A stretch of DNA of 64,000 nt from Curtobacterium pusillum (GTDB taxonomy: Bacteria > Actinomycetota > Actinomycetes > Actinomycetales > Microbacteriaceae): positions 690,227 through 754,226 of the forward strand of contig NZ_VEIY01000001.1 in assembly GCF_007680845.1 (NCBI RefSeq), written 5' to 3'. Every line of letters starts with the position of its first letter. Within the stretch, counting starts at the first letter, position 1. Positions 31,307 through 39,890 of the stretch are shown in pieces. The notes below the pieces were generated by a model, which did no database searches, was not told where the DNA came from, and saw only the letters and a program-made list of their open reading frames with translations. The translations under genes were made by a program, and so were the position numbers.

Positions 31307-31316
31307 CCGCGCCTCC
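31307..31316 (-). repeat. Solitary inverted GGAGGCGCGG arm
   Basis: CCGCGCCTCC preceded by GTGAT, the same extended form as at 2109 and 60503. It lies in a 141-nt spacer with a small CCCGGTC/GACCGGG inverted repeat just upstream (31287-31301). Confidence 0.55.
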
Positions 31317-31390
31317 CCACCGGCTCGGCCGCCACGTCGCTCCGCAGGCTCCGCGACGCGTCGGTACCGGCCGGCGTGGGCGCACAGGCC

Positions 31391-31396
31391 TACTGT
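31391..31396 (+). promoter_or_regulatory. -10 element TACTGT, leaderless promoter
   Basis: TACTGT ends 7 nt before the ATG at 31404. Confidence 0.45.
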
Positions 31397-31403
31397 TGAG
31401 GGC

Positions 31404-32054
31404 ATGGACGGCATCGAGGGGCGCGTGCGCGGCGCGGTCGATGTCTGGCTCCGCTGGCTGCCGCGGTGGCAGATCGGCACCGCGCGTCCGCGCACCCGGA
31501 TCTGCCGGAAGTGCACCGGCTCCCCGATCGCGAGCGCCGCGGGGTTCGGGCCGGACGTGCCGCACGCCGTCCAGCACGCGCTCATCGGGCGCATCTCGAC
31601 CATCATCGAGGACGCCGTCGACGACTACACGGCGAAGAACCTGCCGCTGCTGCAGCGGGAGCTCGAGCGGGCCGCGGCCCGCAGGCGCCACGCCGGGTAC
31701 CAGCCGACGGACGGGCTCTCGCCGGAGTTCCAGGGGCTCGACGTCGACCCGGAGCCGTCGCCGGGGTCGCCGTTCCTGTTCACCCTCGGTGAGCTGACCG
31801 GGACGGGGGCGGGGGAGCAGTCGCCCCGCGAACCGCTGTCGGACGAGGCGAAGAACGCGCTCCGGCACGAGATCGAGCTGTCCGACGAGTGCGCCCGGTC
31901 CACGGGGACGTCCGTGTGCCTGGCGCTCATCGACCACCGGAAGCGGATCGCCGAGGCGGTCGAACGCCTGGTGGAGCCGCAGATCGAGGCGCTGGTGTCG
32001 GACATGTTCCGCGGGTTCGACGGGCCGGAGGGTTCCCGCGACGGGCTGTTCTGA
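31404..32054 (+). CDS. Conserved-looking hypothetical protein with two cysteine pairs
   Basis: 216 residues, not recognised. Residues about 30-50 contain RICRKCTGSPIAS. A long helical, charged middle (IEDAVDDYTAKNLPLLQREL) follows. A Pro/Gly-rich linker leads to a C-terminal helical region, SDECARSTGTSVCLALID, then HRKRIAEAVERLVEPQIEAL. The two Cys pairs could bind a metal or form a disulfide. No signal peptide or membrane segment. The start is supported by a leaderless-type -10 element. Confidence 0.7.
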   Translation: MDGIEGRVRGAVDVWLRWLPRWQIGTARPRTRICRKCTGSPIASAAGFGPDVPHAVQHALIGRISTIIEDAVDDYTAKNLPLLQRELERAAARRRHAGYQPTDGLSPEFQGLDVDPEPSPGSPFLFTLGELTGTGAGEQSPREPLSDEAKNALRHEIELSDECARSTGTSVCLALIDHRKRIAEAVERLVEPQIEALVSDMFRGFDGPEGSRDGLF

Positions 32055-32090
32055 CGCCTCAGCGCGCCGGGGTGGCGTGCTGCGGACCCG

Positions 32091-32507
32091 TCAGCGTGTG
32101 GTCGCGGTCGACCGCTCTCGCCGGTCGACGGCGCGGAGCACGAGCCGCGCGATCCCGCGCCACCCGAGCAGGAACAGCCCGAGCACGATCGTCGCGACGA
32201 TCACGAACGAGATCGGCAGCGGGTTGCCGTCGACGTCGCCCTGACCCGTCGCGACGCGGATCGCCAGCCCCACGAACACGGTCAGTACCCACACCACCAC
32301 GCCCGTCGGCCAGAACCGCAGCGGACGGGACCACGCGCCGCTCGTCACGTACGCGATCGCCCAGCCGGCGAGGAACGGGTACGCCGTGGTCCACAGCCCG
32401 ACGGCGGAGTCGGCCTCGCCGTGCGAGGACCGCCCGATGAGGGCGAACAGGACGATGAGCACGACGTCGATCACGGCTGCGAGCCAGCCCCAGGTGCGTT
32501 GGGTCAC
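32091..32507 (-). CDS. DUF3054 family membrane protein
   Basis: 138 residues, four hydrophobic segments. Begins VTQRTWGWLAAVIDVVLIVLF and contains FALIGRSSHGE, WTTAYPFLAGWAIAYV and RPLRFWPTGVVVWVLTV, which match DUF3054 from memory. Function unknown. GTG 32507 is preceded by GAGAAT ending 6 nt upstream. Convergent with the hypothetical gene 31404-32054. Confidence 0.85.
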   Translation of the reverse strand: MTQRTWGWLAAVIDVVLIVLFALIGRSSHGEADSAVGLWTTAYPFLAGWAIAYVTSGAWSRPLRFWPTGVVVWVLTVFVGLAIRVATGQGDVDGNPLPISFVIVATIVLGLFLLGWRGIARLVLRAVDRRERSTATTR

Positions 32508-32584
32508 GTCCCCATTCTCGCAGGGCTGCGTGGTGCGCAGCCCCGCGTTCACATCCGCGTCACCCGCGGTTCGCCCCGGCCGGG

Positions 32585-32590
32585 CAGGAT
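32585..32590 (+). promoter_or_regulatory. -10-like CAGGAT, leaderless promoter of the fusion gene
   Basis: CAGGAT ends 6 nt before the ATG at 32597. The divergent DUF3054 start is only 89 nt away. Confidence 0.4.
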
Positions 32591-32596
32591 GCCCCG

Positions 32597-34168
32597 ATGA
32601 CCGTGAGTCCCACAGCGCCAGTCGGGTCCGTCGCGTCCGTCGGGTCCACGGTGGGCACGGACGGGAGGCGCGGCGTGCGTCCGCCACGTCTCGTCGCCCA
32701 CCGCGGTGCGCCGCGTGTCCGACGTGAGAACACGCTGCCCGCCGTCGCGGTCGCCGAAGCGCTCGGCGCGGACACCATCGAGGTCGACGTCCGACGCACC
32801 GCCGACGGCGTCGCGGTGCTGCTCCACGACGCCACGCTCGGACGGATGTGGGGCGACGCACGCCGGGTCGCCGACGTCGCCTGGTGCGACGTGGCCCGGC
32901 TCGGCAACGGCCTCGACCGGATCCCGCGGCTGGACGACGCCCTCGAACGACTCGAGGGCTGCCGGTCCACGCTGCTCGTCCACGTGGTCGATCCCGCCGA
33001 CGCCCTCGTCGCCGCGGAGACCGTCGGCGCGTTCCGAGGGAGCACCGTGGTCGCGTGGTGCGGCGGCCGGGACGCGACGGCGGCGGTGCGATCCGTGCTC
33101 CCGGACGCGGAGGTCTGGGCGGCCTGGGAGTCGCTGGACCCGCCGACGCGGAAGGACCTCCACCCGCTGCGACCCTCGACCCTGCACCTCGACCTCGCGT
33201 TCCTCACACGACGGACGGTCACGGCAGCGCACGCCCTGGGGCTGCAGGTCGCGGTGCGGACCGTCGACGACGCCGAGCCCGCCCGTTGGGCCGCTCGGCT
33301 CGGCGTCGACGCGATCACCACGAACGACGTCGCCGGGCTCCGCGCCGTCCTCGCCGCTGCCGAGCGCGACGGCCTGCCCGAGCGTGACCGGGAACCGACC
33401 GAGACCGAGGTCGCCGGACGCGCCCAGGCGCTCGCGCACCGCATCGCGCACGAGGTCATCGCGTTCACCCGCGAGCACGTCGAGGAGGCCGTGGTCGCCG
33501 ACGTGGACTGGCTCGTCGAGCAGCACGTCCGGTCCCGGGTCCGCGCGGTGTTCCCGACCCACGGGTTCACCGGACCCGAGTACGGCGACGCGCCCGGCGA
33601 CCGGCACCGCTGGTACCTCGACCCGGTGGACGGGACGACGAACCTGCTGAACGGCGTGCCGTGGACCTCGACGTCGCTCTGCCTCGTCCGGGGCGGCCGG
33701 CCGATCGTCGGGGTGGTCGCGGACCCGTGGCGCGGTGAGGTGTTCGAGGCCCGACGTGGCCACGGTGCCACGCTCCGGGACCGGGCACTCCGGCTGGACG
33801 ACGCACCCCGGGCCCTGGCCGGCGCGGTCGTCGGGACGGAGCTCGACGGGCAGCGGCCGTGGCGCGGGTTCGGTGCCTTCCTCGACGCCCTCGGGGACCG
33901 GTCCTGCACGCTGCGGGTGCAGGGATCCGGCACGCTGACGATCGCGCAGGTCGCGGCGGGCCGGGGGATCGGCGGGTGCGTGTCGGCGTTCGACCCGGTC
34001 GACCACGGGGCGGCGGTGCTGCTCGTGCACGAGGCCGGCGGGGTCGTGCTCACCCGCTCCGGCCCGGTGGAGGGCTTCCCACCGGCGGGGGAGCCCTTCC
34101 TCGTGGCGCACCCCGGTGCGGCGGACGAGCTGCACGCGGTGTGGACGGCGGCGCTCGCCGCCGGGTGA
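32597..34168 (+). CDS. Fusion of glycerophosphodiester phosphodiesterase and inositol monophosphatase domains
   Basis: 523 residues. The N-terminal GDPD domain (about 30-255) has the catalytic HRGAPRVRRENT (His35), EVDVRRTADGVAVLLHD and later LHLDL and ITTND. The C-terminal IMPase domain (about 275-520) has WYLDPVDGTTNLLNG (Asp342, Asp345) and FDPVDHGAA, where family members usually have WD-x-AA. It could release a phosphorylated polyol from a glycerophosphodiester and then dephosphorylate it (inference). Residues 20-27 (TDGRRGV) are encoded by a GGAGGCGCGG repeat copy. Confidence 0.88.
   Translation: MTVSPTAPVGSVASVGSTVGTDGRRGVRPPRLVAHRGAPRVRRENTLPAVAVAEALGADTIEVDVRRTADGVAVLLHDATLGRMWGDARRVADVAWCDVARLGNGLDRIPRLDDALERLEGCRSTLLVHVVDPADALVAAETVGAFRGSTVVAWCGGRDATAAVRSVLPDAEVWAAWESLDPPTRKDLHPLRPSTLHLDLAFLTRRTVTAAHALGLQVAVRTVDDAEPARWAARLGVDAITTNDVAGLRAVLAAAERDGLPERDREPTETEVAGRAQALAHRIAHEVIAFTREHVEEAVVADVDWLVEQHVRSRVRAVFPTHGFTGPEYGDAPGDRHRWYLDPVDGTTNLLNGVPWTSTSLCLVRGGRPIVGVVADPWRGEVFEARRGHGATLRDRALRLDDAPRALAGAVVGTELDGQRPWRGFGAFLDALGDRSCTLRVQGSGTLTIAQVAAGRGIGGCVSAFDPVDHGAAVLLVHEAGGVVLTRSGPVEGFPPAGEPFLVAHPGAADELHAVWTAALAAG
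32664..32673 (+). repeat. GGAGGCGCGG arm in the fusion gene 5' end
   Basis: Exact core of the CGGGAGGCGCGG subtype, encoding G-R-R-G in the non-conserved N-terminal extension. Confidence 0.6.
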
Positions 34169-34178
34169 CCGCGGTCCG

Positions 34179-34583
34179 TCAGGCCTGTGCGATCCGCACC
34201 ATGTTGCCCGCGGGGTCCCGGACGGCGGCGTCCCGGACGCCCCAGAACTGGTCGGTGGGCTCCTGCAGGACCTCGGCGTCGGGGCTCGCCGTGATGCGGT
34301 CGAACGTCGCGTCGAGGTCGCTCACCCGGAGCTGGAGCATCGAGAGCCCGCCCTTCGCCAGGAGCGCGGCGATCGCGTCGCCGTCCTCCTGCGAACGGCC
34401 GGCGTGCGGCTCCGAGAGGACGAGCTCGAGGTCGGCGTGGTCGTCACTGACGAGGGTCACCCACCGGAACCCGCCGTTCTCGACGGTGTTCCGGACGGTG
34501 AAGCCGAGCACGTCGCCGTAGAAGGCGACGGCGGCGTCGATGTCGTCGGCGAGCACGTGCACGCCACTGATCTGGATGGTCAT
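34179..34583 (-). CDS. VOC family (glyoxalase/bleomycin resistance fold) protein
   Basis: 134 residues with the paired beta-alpha-beta-beta-beta modules: VHVLADDIDAAVAFYGDVLGF at the start, truncated here as family hallmark DIDAAVAFYGDVLGF, and MLQLRVSDLDATFDRI in the second module. It ends with the usual VRDPAGNMVRIAQA. Enzymatic role unknown. The ATG at 34583 has TAGGGT 7 nt upstream, inside the 3' end of the AraC gene. Confidence 0.88.
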   Translation of the reverse strand: MTIQISGVHVLADDIDAAVAFYGDVLGFTVRNTVENGGFRWVTLVSDDHADLELVLSEPHAGRSQEDGDAIAALLAKGGLSMLQLRVSDLDATFDRITASPDAEVLQEPTDQFWGVRDAAVRDPAGNMVRIAQA

Positions 34584-34593
34584 GGCAGCGACC

Positions 34594-35037
34594 CTAGGAC
34601 TGCGAGGTGTCCCGGCGCTTCTCCGATCCTGCTCGGACGGGCCGGGCGACCGGGCGCGTGACGATCATCGTGTGACAGCTCCACACCCCCGCGAGGGCGT
34701 CGTGGTCGGCCGCGCGGTACTGGGTCGGCGTCATGCCGACGAGTTCGGTGAACCGCGTCGAGAACGACCCGAGACTCGTGGCGCCGACCGCCATGCAGAC
34801 CTCGGTCACGCTCAGGTCCGTGCTGCGGAACAGTGCCTGGGCCCGCTCGATCCGCCGGGTCATCAGGTACGCGTACGGGGTCTCGCCGTACGCGGCGCGG
34901 AACCGACGGCTGAAGTGCGCGGTGGACATGAACGCGGCCGCTGCGAGGGACGGCACGTCGAGGGGCTCGGCGTGGTCACGGTCCACCCGGCTGCGGGCCC
35001 GCCGCAGCCGTCGGAGTTCGTCGAGGTCCACGGTCAC
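34594..35037 (-). CDS. AraC family transcriptional regulator
   Basis: 147 residues, essentially a lone AraC/XylS DNA-binding domain: SLAAAAFMSTAHFSRRFRAA and VCMAVGATSLGSFSTRFTEL, followed by a tail to TSQS. No ligand-binding domain. The start is taken at GTG 35037 because CAGGAT ends 6 nt upstream (35044-35049). An upstream GTG at 35064 would add nine residues. It is next to the VOC gene and may control it. Confidence 0.85.
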   Translation of the reverse strand: MTVDLDELRRLRRARSRVDRDHAEPLDVPSLAAAAFMSTAHFSRRFRAAYGETPYAYLMTRRIERAQALFRSTDLSVTEVCMAVGATSLGSFSTRFTELVGMTPTQYRAADHDALAGVWSCHTMIVTRPVARPVRAGSEKRRDTSQS

Positions 35038-35109
35038 GCCGCCATCCTGCACCCGGACGCTCACGGCGGACTCTGTGCGTGCGTTCAGTCACCGGGCGCC
35101 GCCGCTCCC

Positions 35110-35115
35110 TACTGT
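35110..35115 (+). promoter_or_regulatory. -10 element TACTGT, leaderless promoter
   Basis: TACTGT ends 6 nt before the ATG at 35122. Confidence 0.45.
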
Positions 35116-35121
35116 GGCGGA

Positions 35122-35889
35122 ATGGGATTCCTCGACCGCTTGCTCGGACGTCCGGACCGCGACCAGAACGGTGCCGCACAGAACGGCGGCACGCCGAACC
35201 AGTGGGGGCAGGCGCCCCGCCAGCAGCAGGGGTACCAGTACGGCCAGCAGTCGTACCAGCAGCCCTACCAGCCGCCCGCGCCGGGCGCCGGGACCGACGA
35301 CGAGCGCGCGGTCGAGCGGTACCGGTACCTGCTCCGCACGGCGCCGCCCGAGCGGATCGAAGAGGTCCACGCCGAAGCCTTCGCGACCCTGACCCCGGAG
35401 CAGCGCCGGATGGTCTACGACGAGTTCACCCGGACGGCCCCGGCCGGCGAAGCGCCCCGCGGGGACGACCCCCGGTCGCTCGCGCAGGCGGCGACACGGT
35501 CCGAGATCCGGCAGCCCGGCTTCATGGAGCGGTCGCTCGGTGGCGTCGGCGGCGGGCAGAGCGGTGCCTTCGGCGGTGGGTTCGGCGGGCAGCGGTCCGG
35601 GCCATCGTTCGGCAGCATGATCGGTGCGTCGATCCTCGGCACGGTGGCCGGTTACGTCATCGGCTCGGCGATCATGAGCGCGTTCCTGCCCGACCCGGGA
35701 TCGTTCGATGGCGGTACCGACGCTGCGGGTGACGGTGGTTCGGAGGACACTGGTGCCGACTCCGCAGACGGCGGCGCCACGGACGGCGGCGGCTCCGACG
35801 GCGGCGGGTTCGACAATGCGGGCTGGGGCGACGGCGGATCGGACTTCGGCGGTGGCTTCGGCGACTTCGGTGGTGACTTCGACGTGTAG
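35122..35889 (+). CDS. Hypothetical protein with a Gly/Asp-rich C-terminus
   Basis: 255 residues, family not recognised. Order: MGFLDRLLGRP; a Gln/Tyr/Pro-rich stretch (about 30-58, QQQGYQYGQQSYQQPYQPP); an alpha-helical charged domain (about 60-115) with PPERIEEVHAEAFATLTPEQ; a Gly-rich linker; one hydrophobic segment (about 160-190, GASILGTVAGYVIGSAIM); and a low-complexity Gly/Asp/Ser tail. It resembles the DUF2076-like or cation-transport-associated small membrane proteins only superficially. Confidence 0.7.
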   Translation: MGFLDRLLGRPDRDQNGAAQNGGTPNQWGQAPRQQQGYQYGQQSYQQPYQPPAPGAGTDDERAVERYRYLLRTAPPERIEEVHAEAFATLTPEQRRMVYDEFTRTAPAGEAPRGDDPRSLAQAATRSEIRQPGFMERSLGGVGGGQSGAFGGGFGGQRSGPSFGSMIGASILGTVAGYVIGSAIMSAFLPDPGSFDGGTDAAGDGGSEDTGADSADGGATDGGGSDGGGFDNAGWGDGGSDFGGGFGDFGGDFDV

Positions 35890-35946
35890 CGACGTCGGCG
35901 CTCCCACCGACCTACTGATATGTTCTGTGGTCGACAAGGGAGCGCC

Positions 35947-36969
35947 ATGGCCATCATCGAAGCCTCCGGGCTGACCAAGACCTACCGGTCCAAGTCCGGA
36001 CCGGTCCACGCCCTCGCCGGGCTGGACCTCTCGGTGCCGCAGGGCACCGTGAAGGCGCTGCTCGGACCGAACGGCGCCGGCAAGACCACGACCGTGAAGG
36101 TGCTCACGACCCTCATCACGCCCGACGCCGGCACCGCGCACATCGACGGCATCGACGTCATCGCCGACCCGCAGGCCACCCGGCGGTCGATCGGCGTGTC
36201 CGGGCAGTACGCGGCCGTCGACGAGAACCTCACCGGGTTCGAGAACCTCGAGATGATCGGACGGCTCTACCACCTCGGCCGTCGGACGGCCCGGCAGCGA
36301 GCACGCGAGCTCATCGACGTGTTCGACCTGTCCGAGGCGGGCGACCGACCCGTGAAGGGGTTCTCCGGCGGCATGCGGCGCCGGATCGACCTCGCGGGCG
36401 CGCTCGTGATGAACCCGCGCGTGCTGTTCCTCGACGAACCGACCACCGGCCTCGACCCCCGTAGCCGCCTGGCGCTCTGGGGCATCATCGAGGGCCTCGT
36501 GGCCGAGGGTACGACGGTGCTCCTCACCACGCAGTACCTCGAGGAAGCCGACCAGCTCGCCGACGACATCGCGGTGATCGACGACGGCACCGTGATCGCC
36601 GAGGGCACCTCCGACCACCTCAAGGCCCAGGTGGGCGGACACCGGGTCGTGGTGACCCTCGTCGACGAAGCCGACGGCGACGCGGCCACCACGGTGCTCC
36701 GTCGCTACGGCGTGGGCGAGGTCGAGGTCTCCGGCGACGGCCGCACCCGGGCGATCGCGGTCGACGCCGGTCCCTCCGCCCTGCAGCGGGTCCTCGCCGA
36801 CCTCGGCGAGGCGGGGATCGACCTGCACGACGCCGGCATGCGTCGGCCGACGCTCGACGACGTGTTCCTCCGGCTCACGGGGCACGCCGCGACCGACGAC
36901 GAAGTGGACGACACCACCGCGGGGAAGAAGCCGGCGAAGAACCAGAAGCAGAAGGAGACGGCACGATGA
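35947..36969 (+). CDS. ABC transporter ATP-binding protein (DrrA type)
   Basis: 340 residues; ATPase of a drug/antibiotic-type exporter. Walker A GPNGAGKTTTVKVL, signature FSGGMRRRIDLAGAL, Walker B VLFLDEPTTGLDP, and a C-terminal accessory region (about 220-315) with RRPTLDDVFLRLTGHAA as in DrrA. A Lys-rich tail (KKPAKNQKQKE) ends it. ATG 35947 has GGGAG upstream. The stop overlaps the permease ATG by 4 nt. Confidence 0.95.
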   Translation: MAIIEASGLTKTYRSKSGPVHALAGLDLSVPQGTVKALLGPNGAGKTTTVKVLTTLITPDAGTAHIDGIDVIADPQATRRSIGVSGQYAAVDENLTGFENLEMIGRLYHLGRRTARQRARELIDVFDLSEAGDRPVKGFSGGMRRRIDLAGALVMNPRVLFLDEPTTGLDPRSRLALWGIIEGLVAEGTTVLLTTQYLEEADQLADDIAVIDDGTVIAEGTSDHLKAQVGGHRVVVTLVDEADGDAATTVLRRYGVGEVEVSGDGRTRAIAVDAGPSALQRVLADLGEAGIDLHDAGMRRPTLDDVFLRLTGHAATDDEVDDTTAGKKPAKNQKQKETAR

Positions 36970-37814
36970 CCGCCACCACCACGGCGCTCGGCCGACAGCT
37001 GCCCGTCGTCGTCACCGCACCCGCCGCGGTGTGGTTCGAGGACGGCTGGACCATCACCAAGCGGAACCTCATCAAGATCAAGCGGTCGCCGGACATGCTC
37101 GTCTTCGCGGTGCTCCAGCCGATCATGTTCGTGCTGCTCTTCAGCCAGGTCTACGGCGGCGCCATCGCGGTGCAGGGGACGGACTACACGCAGTTCCTGA
37201 TGGCGGGGATCTTCGCCCAGACGGTCGTCTTCGGGGCGACGTTCTCCGGGTCCGCGATGGCGCAGGATCTCAAGGAAGGCCTCATCGACCGCTTCCGCAC
37301 CCTGCCGATGTCCGCGTCCGCGGTGCTCGTCGGCCGGACGAACTCCGACCTCGTGCTCAACGGGATCTCGATGGCGATCATGATGCTCACCGGCCTCGTG
37401 GTCGGGTGGCGGGTGAACTCGTCGCCGCTCGAGTTCCTCGCCGGCGTCGCGCTGCTGCTGCTGTTCAGCTACGCGTTCAGCTGGGTGATGGCTCTGCTCG
37501 GCATGAGCGTCAAGACGCCCGAGGTGATCAACAACGCCTCGTTCATGATCCTGTTCCCCCTGACCTTCATCTCGAACGCGTTCGTGCCGAGCGACACCCT
37601 GCCGCTCGTGCTCCGGGTCTTCGCGGAGTGGAACCCGGTGTCGTCGCTCGTGCAGGCCGCACGCGAGCTCTTCGGCAACGTGGGGTCGGCGCCGGTGCCG
37701 GAGATCTGGACGATGCAGCACCCGGTCGTCACGGTCCTGATCGGCATCGCGGTGATGCTCGTGGTGTTCGTGCCCTGGGCGGTGAACAAGTACACGCGGA
37801 TCAGTTCGAAGTAG
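36966..37814 (+). CDS. ABC-2 type exporter permease (DrrB type)
   Basis: 282 residues, about six hydrophobic segments; membrane partner of the DrrA-type ATPase. N-terminal SPDMLVFAVLQPIMFVLLF and central FAQTVVFGATFSGSAMAQDL and PLTFISNAFVPSDTLP are typical ABC-2 blocks. Substrate unknown; the family exports hydrophobic drugs or lipids. Its 3' end faces the response regulator gene. Confidence 0.94.
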   Translation: MTATTTALGRQLPVVVTAPAAVWFEDGWTITKRNLIKIKRSPDMLVFAVLQPIMFVLLFSQVYGGAIAVQGTDYTQFLMAGIFAQTVVFGATFSGSAMAQDLKEGLIDRFRTLPMSASAVLVGRTNSDLVLNGISMAIMMLTGLVVGWRVNSSPLEFLAGVALLLLFSYAFSWVMALLGMSVKTPEVINNASFMILFPLTFISNAFVPSDTLPLVLRVFAEWNPVSSLVQAARELFGNVGSAPVPEIWTMQHPVVTVLIGIAVMLVVFVPWAVNKYTRISSK

Positions 37815-37826
37815 CGCGGGCCGCCG

Positions 37827-38531
37827 TCAGAGCAGCTTCCGCTGGAGCGCCCAGGCCGTCAGTTCGTGCCGGTTCGACAGCTGCAGCTTGCGGAGCACCT
37901 TCGACACGTGGGTCTCGACCGTCTTCACCGAGATGAACAGGTCGGCGGCGACCTCCTTGTAGGCGTAGCCCCGCGCGATCAGCCGCATGACCTCCTGCTC
38001 CCGGGCGGACAGGCGGTCGAGCTCGGCGTCGCCCTGGGCCGTCTCGCCGCTGACGGCTCCGAAGGCGTCGAGCACGAACCCCGCCAACCGCGGCGAGAAC
38101 ACGGCGTCCCCGTCGGCCACCCGGCGGACGGCCTCGGCGACGTCGGCGACCGACGAGCTCTTCGTGATGTAGCCGCGGGCTCCGGCCCGGATGACGCGGA
38201 CCACGTCGTCGGCGGCGTCCGACACGCTGAGCGCCAGGAAGCGGGTGTCCGGGCTGCCCGGCGCCGCCCGTGCGATGACCTCGGCACCGCCGCCCCCGGC
38301 GCCACCGGGCAGGTGCACGTCGAGCAGGACGACCCGGGGAGCGGTCGCAGCGACGAGGTCGACCGCCCCGTCCACCGTCGCGGCCTCACCGACGACCAGG
38401 AGGTCCGCCGGCAGTCCGGCGCGCACGCCTGCTCGGAAGATGGAGTGGTCGTCGACGATCGCGACCGTCAACGCGGTGTCGCCGGTGTCGTCGGTCGCGT
38501 CGGTCGTGTTGGTCGCGTCGCCCTCGGTCAC
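37827..38531 (-). CDS. NarL/LuxR family response regulator
   Basis: 234 residues. Receiver domain (about 22-145) with VAIVDDHSIFRAGVRAG and phospho-acceptor Asp71 in VVLLDVHLPGG. LuxR-type helix-turn-helix at the C-terminus: LSAREQEVMRLIARGYAYKE and ISVKTVETHVSKVLRKLQL. Starts at GTG 38531 directly after the kinase stop (TGAGTG), so it is cotranscribed with its kinase. Confidence 0.95.
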   Translation of the reverse strand: MTEGDATNTTDATDDTGDTALTVAIVDDHSIFRAGVRAGLPADLLVVGEAATVDGAVDLVAATAPRVVLLDVHLPGGAGGGGAEVIARAAPGSPDTRFLALSVSDAADDVVRVIRAGARGYITKSSSVADVAEAVRRVADGDAVFSPRLAGFVLDAFGAVSGETAQGDAELDRLSAREQEVMRLIARGYAYKEVAADLFISVKTVETHVSKVLRKLQLSNRHELTAWALQRKLL

Positions 38532-39776
38532 TCAGTGCTCCTTCGTCGGCGCGTCGGTGTCCGGCAGGGCCAGGGTCAGCCGGACCTCGGTACCGGTGCG
38601 ACCCGGACCCGGCCCGATGCTCGCGGTGCCGCCCAGCCGGTGCATCCGTCCGACGATCGACTCCCGCACCCCGTACCGTCCCTCGGGCACGGACGCCGGG
38701 TCGAACCCCGGACCGCGATCACCGATGCTCACCTCGACCCGGTCCCGTGCGGTCTCGGCGTACACGCTCACGGTCCCTCCAGCGTGCCGGGCTGCGTTGA
38801 GCATGGCCTCCCGTGCGGCGGCGACGATGCCGTCGGGCAGGTCGGCGCGGGCCGGACCGACCGCGATCACCTCGACGCGGGCCGGGTACTCGGTCTCGAT
38901 CTCGGCGGCGGCGGCGCGGAGCTGCGCGCCGAGGTCGGACGTCGGCTCCTCCTGCTCGGCGAACAACCACGAGCGCAGCTCCCGCTCCTGGGCCCGCGCC
39001 AGCCGGGCCGCGTCGGAGCCCGGCTCGGCCCGTTGCTGGATGAGCGCCAGGGTCTGCAGGACCGAGTCGTGCAGGTGCGCCGCGATCTCGGCGCGTTCGA
39101 CGTCGCGCACGCGAGCGGCACGCTCCTCGGCGAGGTCGCGCACGAGCCGGACGACCCACGGCGCGACGACCACCGCCACGCCCAGCAGGACCGCGGCGGC
39201 GGCACTGAGGACGGTCCACACGTTCGGGTGGGTGCTCGACGTGAAGAACAGCAGGATCCCGAGCACGACGAGCACCAGTGCGCCGAGCGCGCGGACGACG
39301 AGTGCGGACGACCCGGCCGCACGGACGTTCCGCAGGGCGTCGAGCTGCCGCCACGCCAGCGCGGCCCCGGTCGCGACGACGATCGCCGGCACCACGACCT
39401 CGAGCGGCACGTCGGCGCCGAGACGGGAGGCGATCATGGCGCCGCCGGCGGTGAGCAGCGCGAGGCCGAGCAGGATCTCGACCACGGGGGCACGCCGACC
39501 CGGGTCGGCGGCCCCGGCCTGGTCGCCCCCGGCCCGGTCGGCGGGGTCGGCCGGCGCGGTGAGCACCGACTTCAGTGACGACGCCGACGCCGATGCCTGT
39601 TCCGGTGTCGTCGCCCACAGCCAGGCGTAGAGGAGCACCCCGGCGCCCCCGCAGACGGCGAGCGCCACCGTCACCGCGCGCACCGCTCCGACGGGCAGCC
39701 CGGTGTGGGCCGCGAAGCCACCGCAGACGCCGCCCACGACCCGCAGTGCGGGGCGGGACATCGTGGCGGTGGGCAT
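38532..39776 (-). CDS. Sensor histidine kinase with N-terminal PspC domain
   Basis: 414 residues. A PspC domain (about 8-55: ALRVVGGVCGGFAAHTGLPV) comes first, then several hydrophobic segments (about 30-190), a HisKA_3 dimerisation domain with the phospho-accepting His in EIAAHLHDSVLQTL, and HATPase_c with DGIVAAAREAMLNAARHAGG and SIGDRGPGFDP. Partner of the adjacent response regulator. The PspC domain suggests envelope-stress sensing, as in LiaS-like systems. CAGGAT ends 6 nt before ATG 39776. Confidence 0.94.
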   Translation of the reverse strand: MPTATMSRPALRVVGGVCGGFAAHTGLPVGAVRAVTVALAVCGGAGVLLYAWLWATTPEQASASASSLKSVLTAPADPADRAGGDQAGAADPGRRAPVVEILLGLALLTAGGAMIASRLGADVPLEVVVPAIVVATGAALAWRQLDALRNVRAAGSSALVVRALGALVLVVLGILLFFTSSTHPNVWTVLSAAAAVLLGVAVVVAPWVVRLVRDLAEERAARVRDVERAEIAAHLHDSVLQTLALIQQRAEPGSDAARLARAQERELRSWLFAEQEEPTSDLGAQLRAAAAEIETEYPARVEVIAVGPARADLPDGIVAAAREAMLNAARHAGGTVSVYAETARDRVEVSIGDRGPGFDPASVPEGRYGVRESIVGRMHRLGGTASIGPGPGRTGTEVRLTLALPDTDAPTKEH

Positions 39777-39782
39777 GCCCCC

Positions 39783-39788
39783 ATCCTG
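39783..39788 (-). promoter_or_regulatory. -10-like CAGGAT, leaderless promoter of the kinase-regulator pair
   Basis: CAGGAT on the minus strand ends 6 nt before the kinase ATG at 39776. Confidence 0.4.
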
Positions 39789-39890
39789 ACATCGTGCCGC
39801 CCCCGGACGACGGGACCGGGGTGGGGATCAGGGGCCGGTCAGGGCGAACCCCGATGGTGGCGGGTCCCGCCCGGCGCGATGCTGGTGGCC

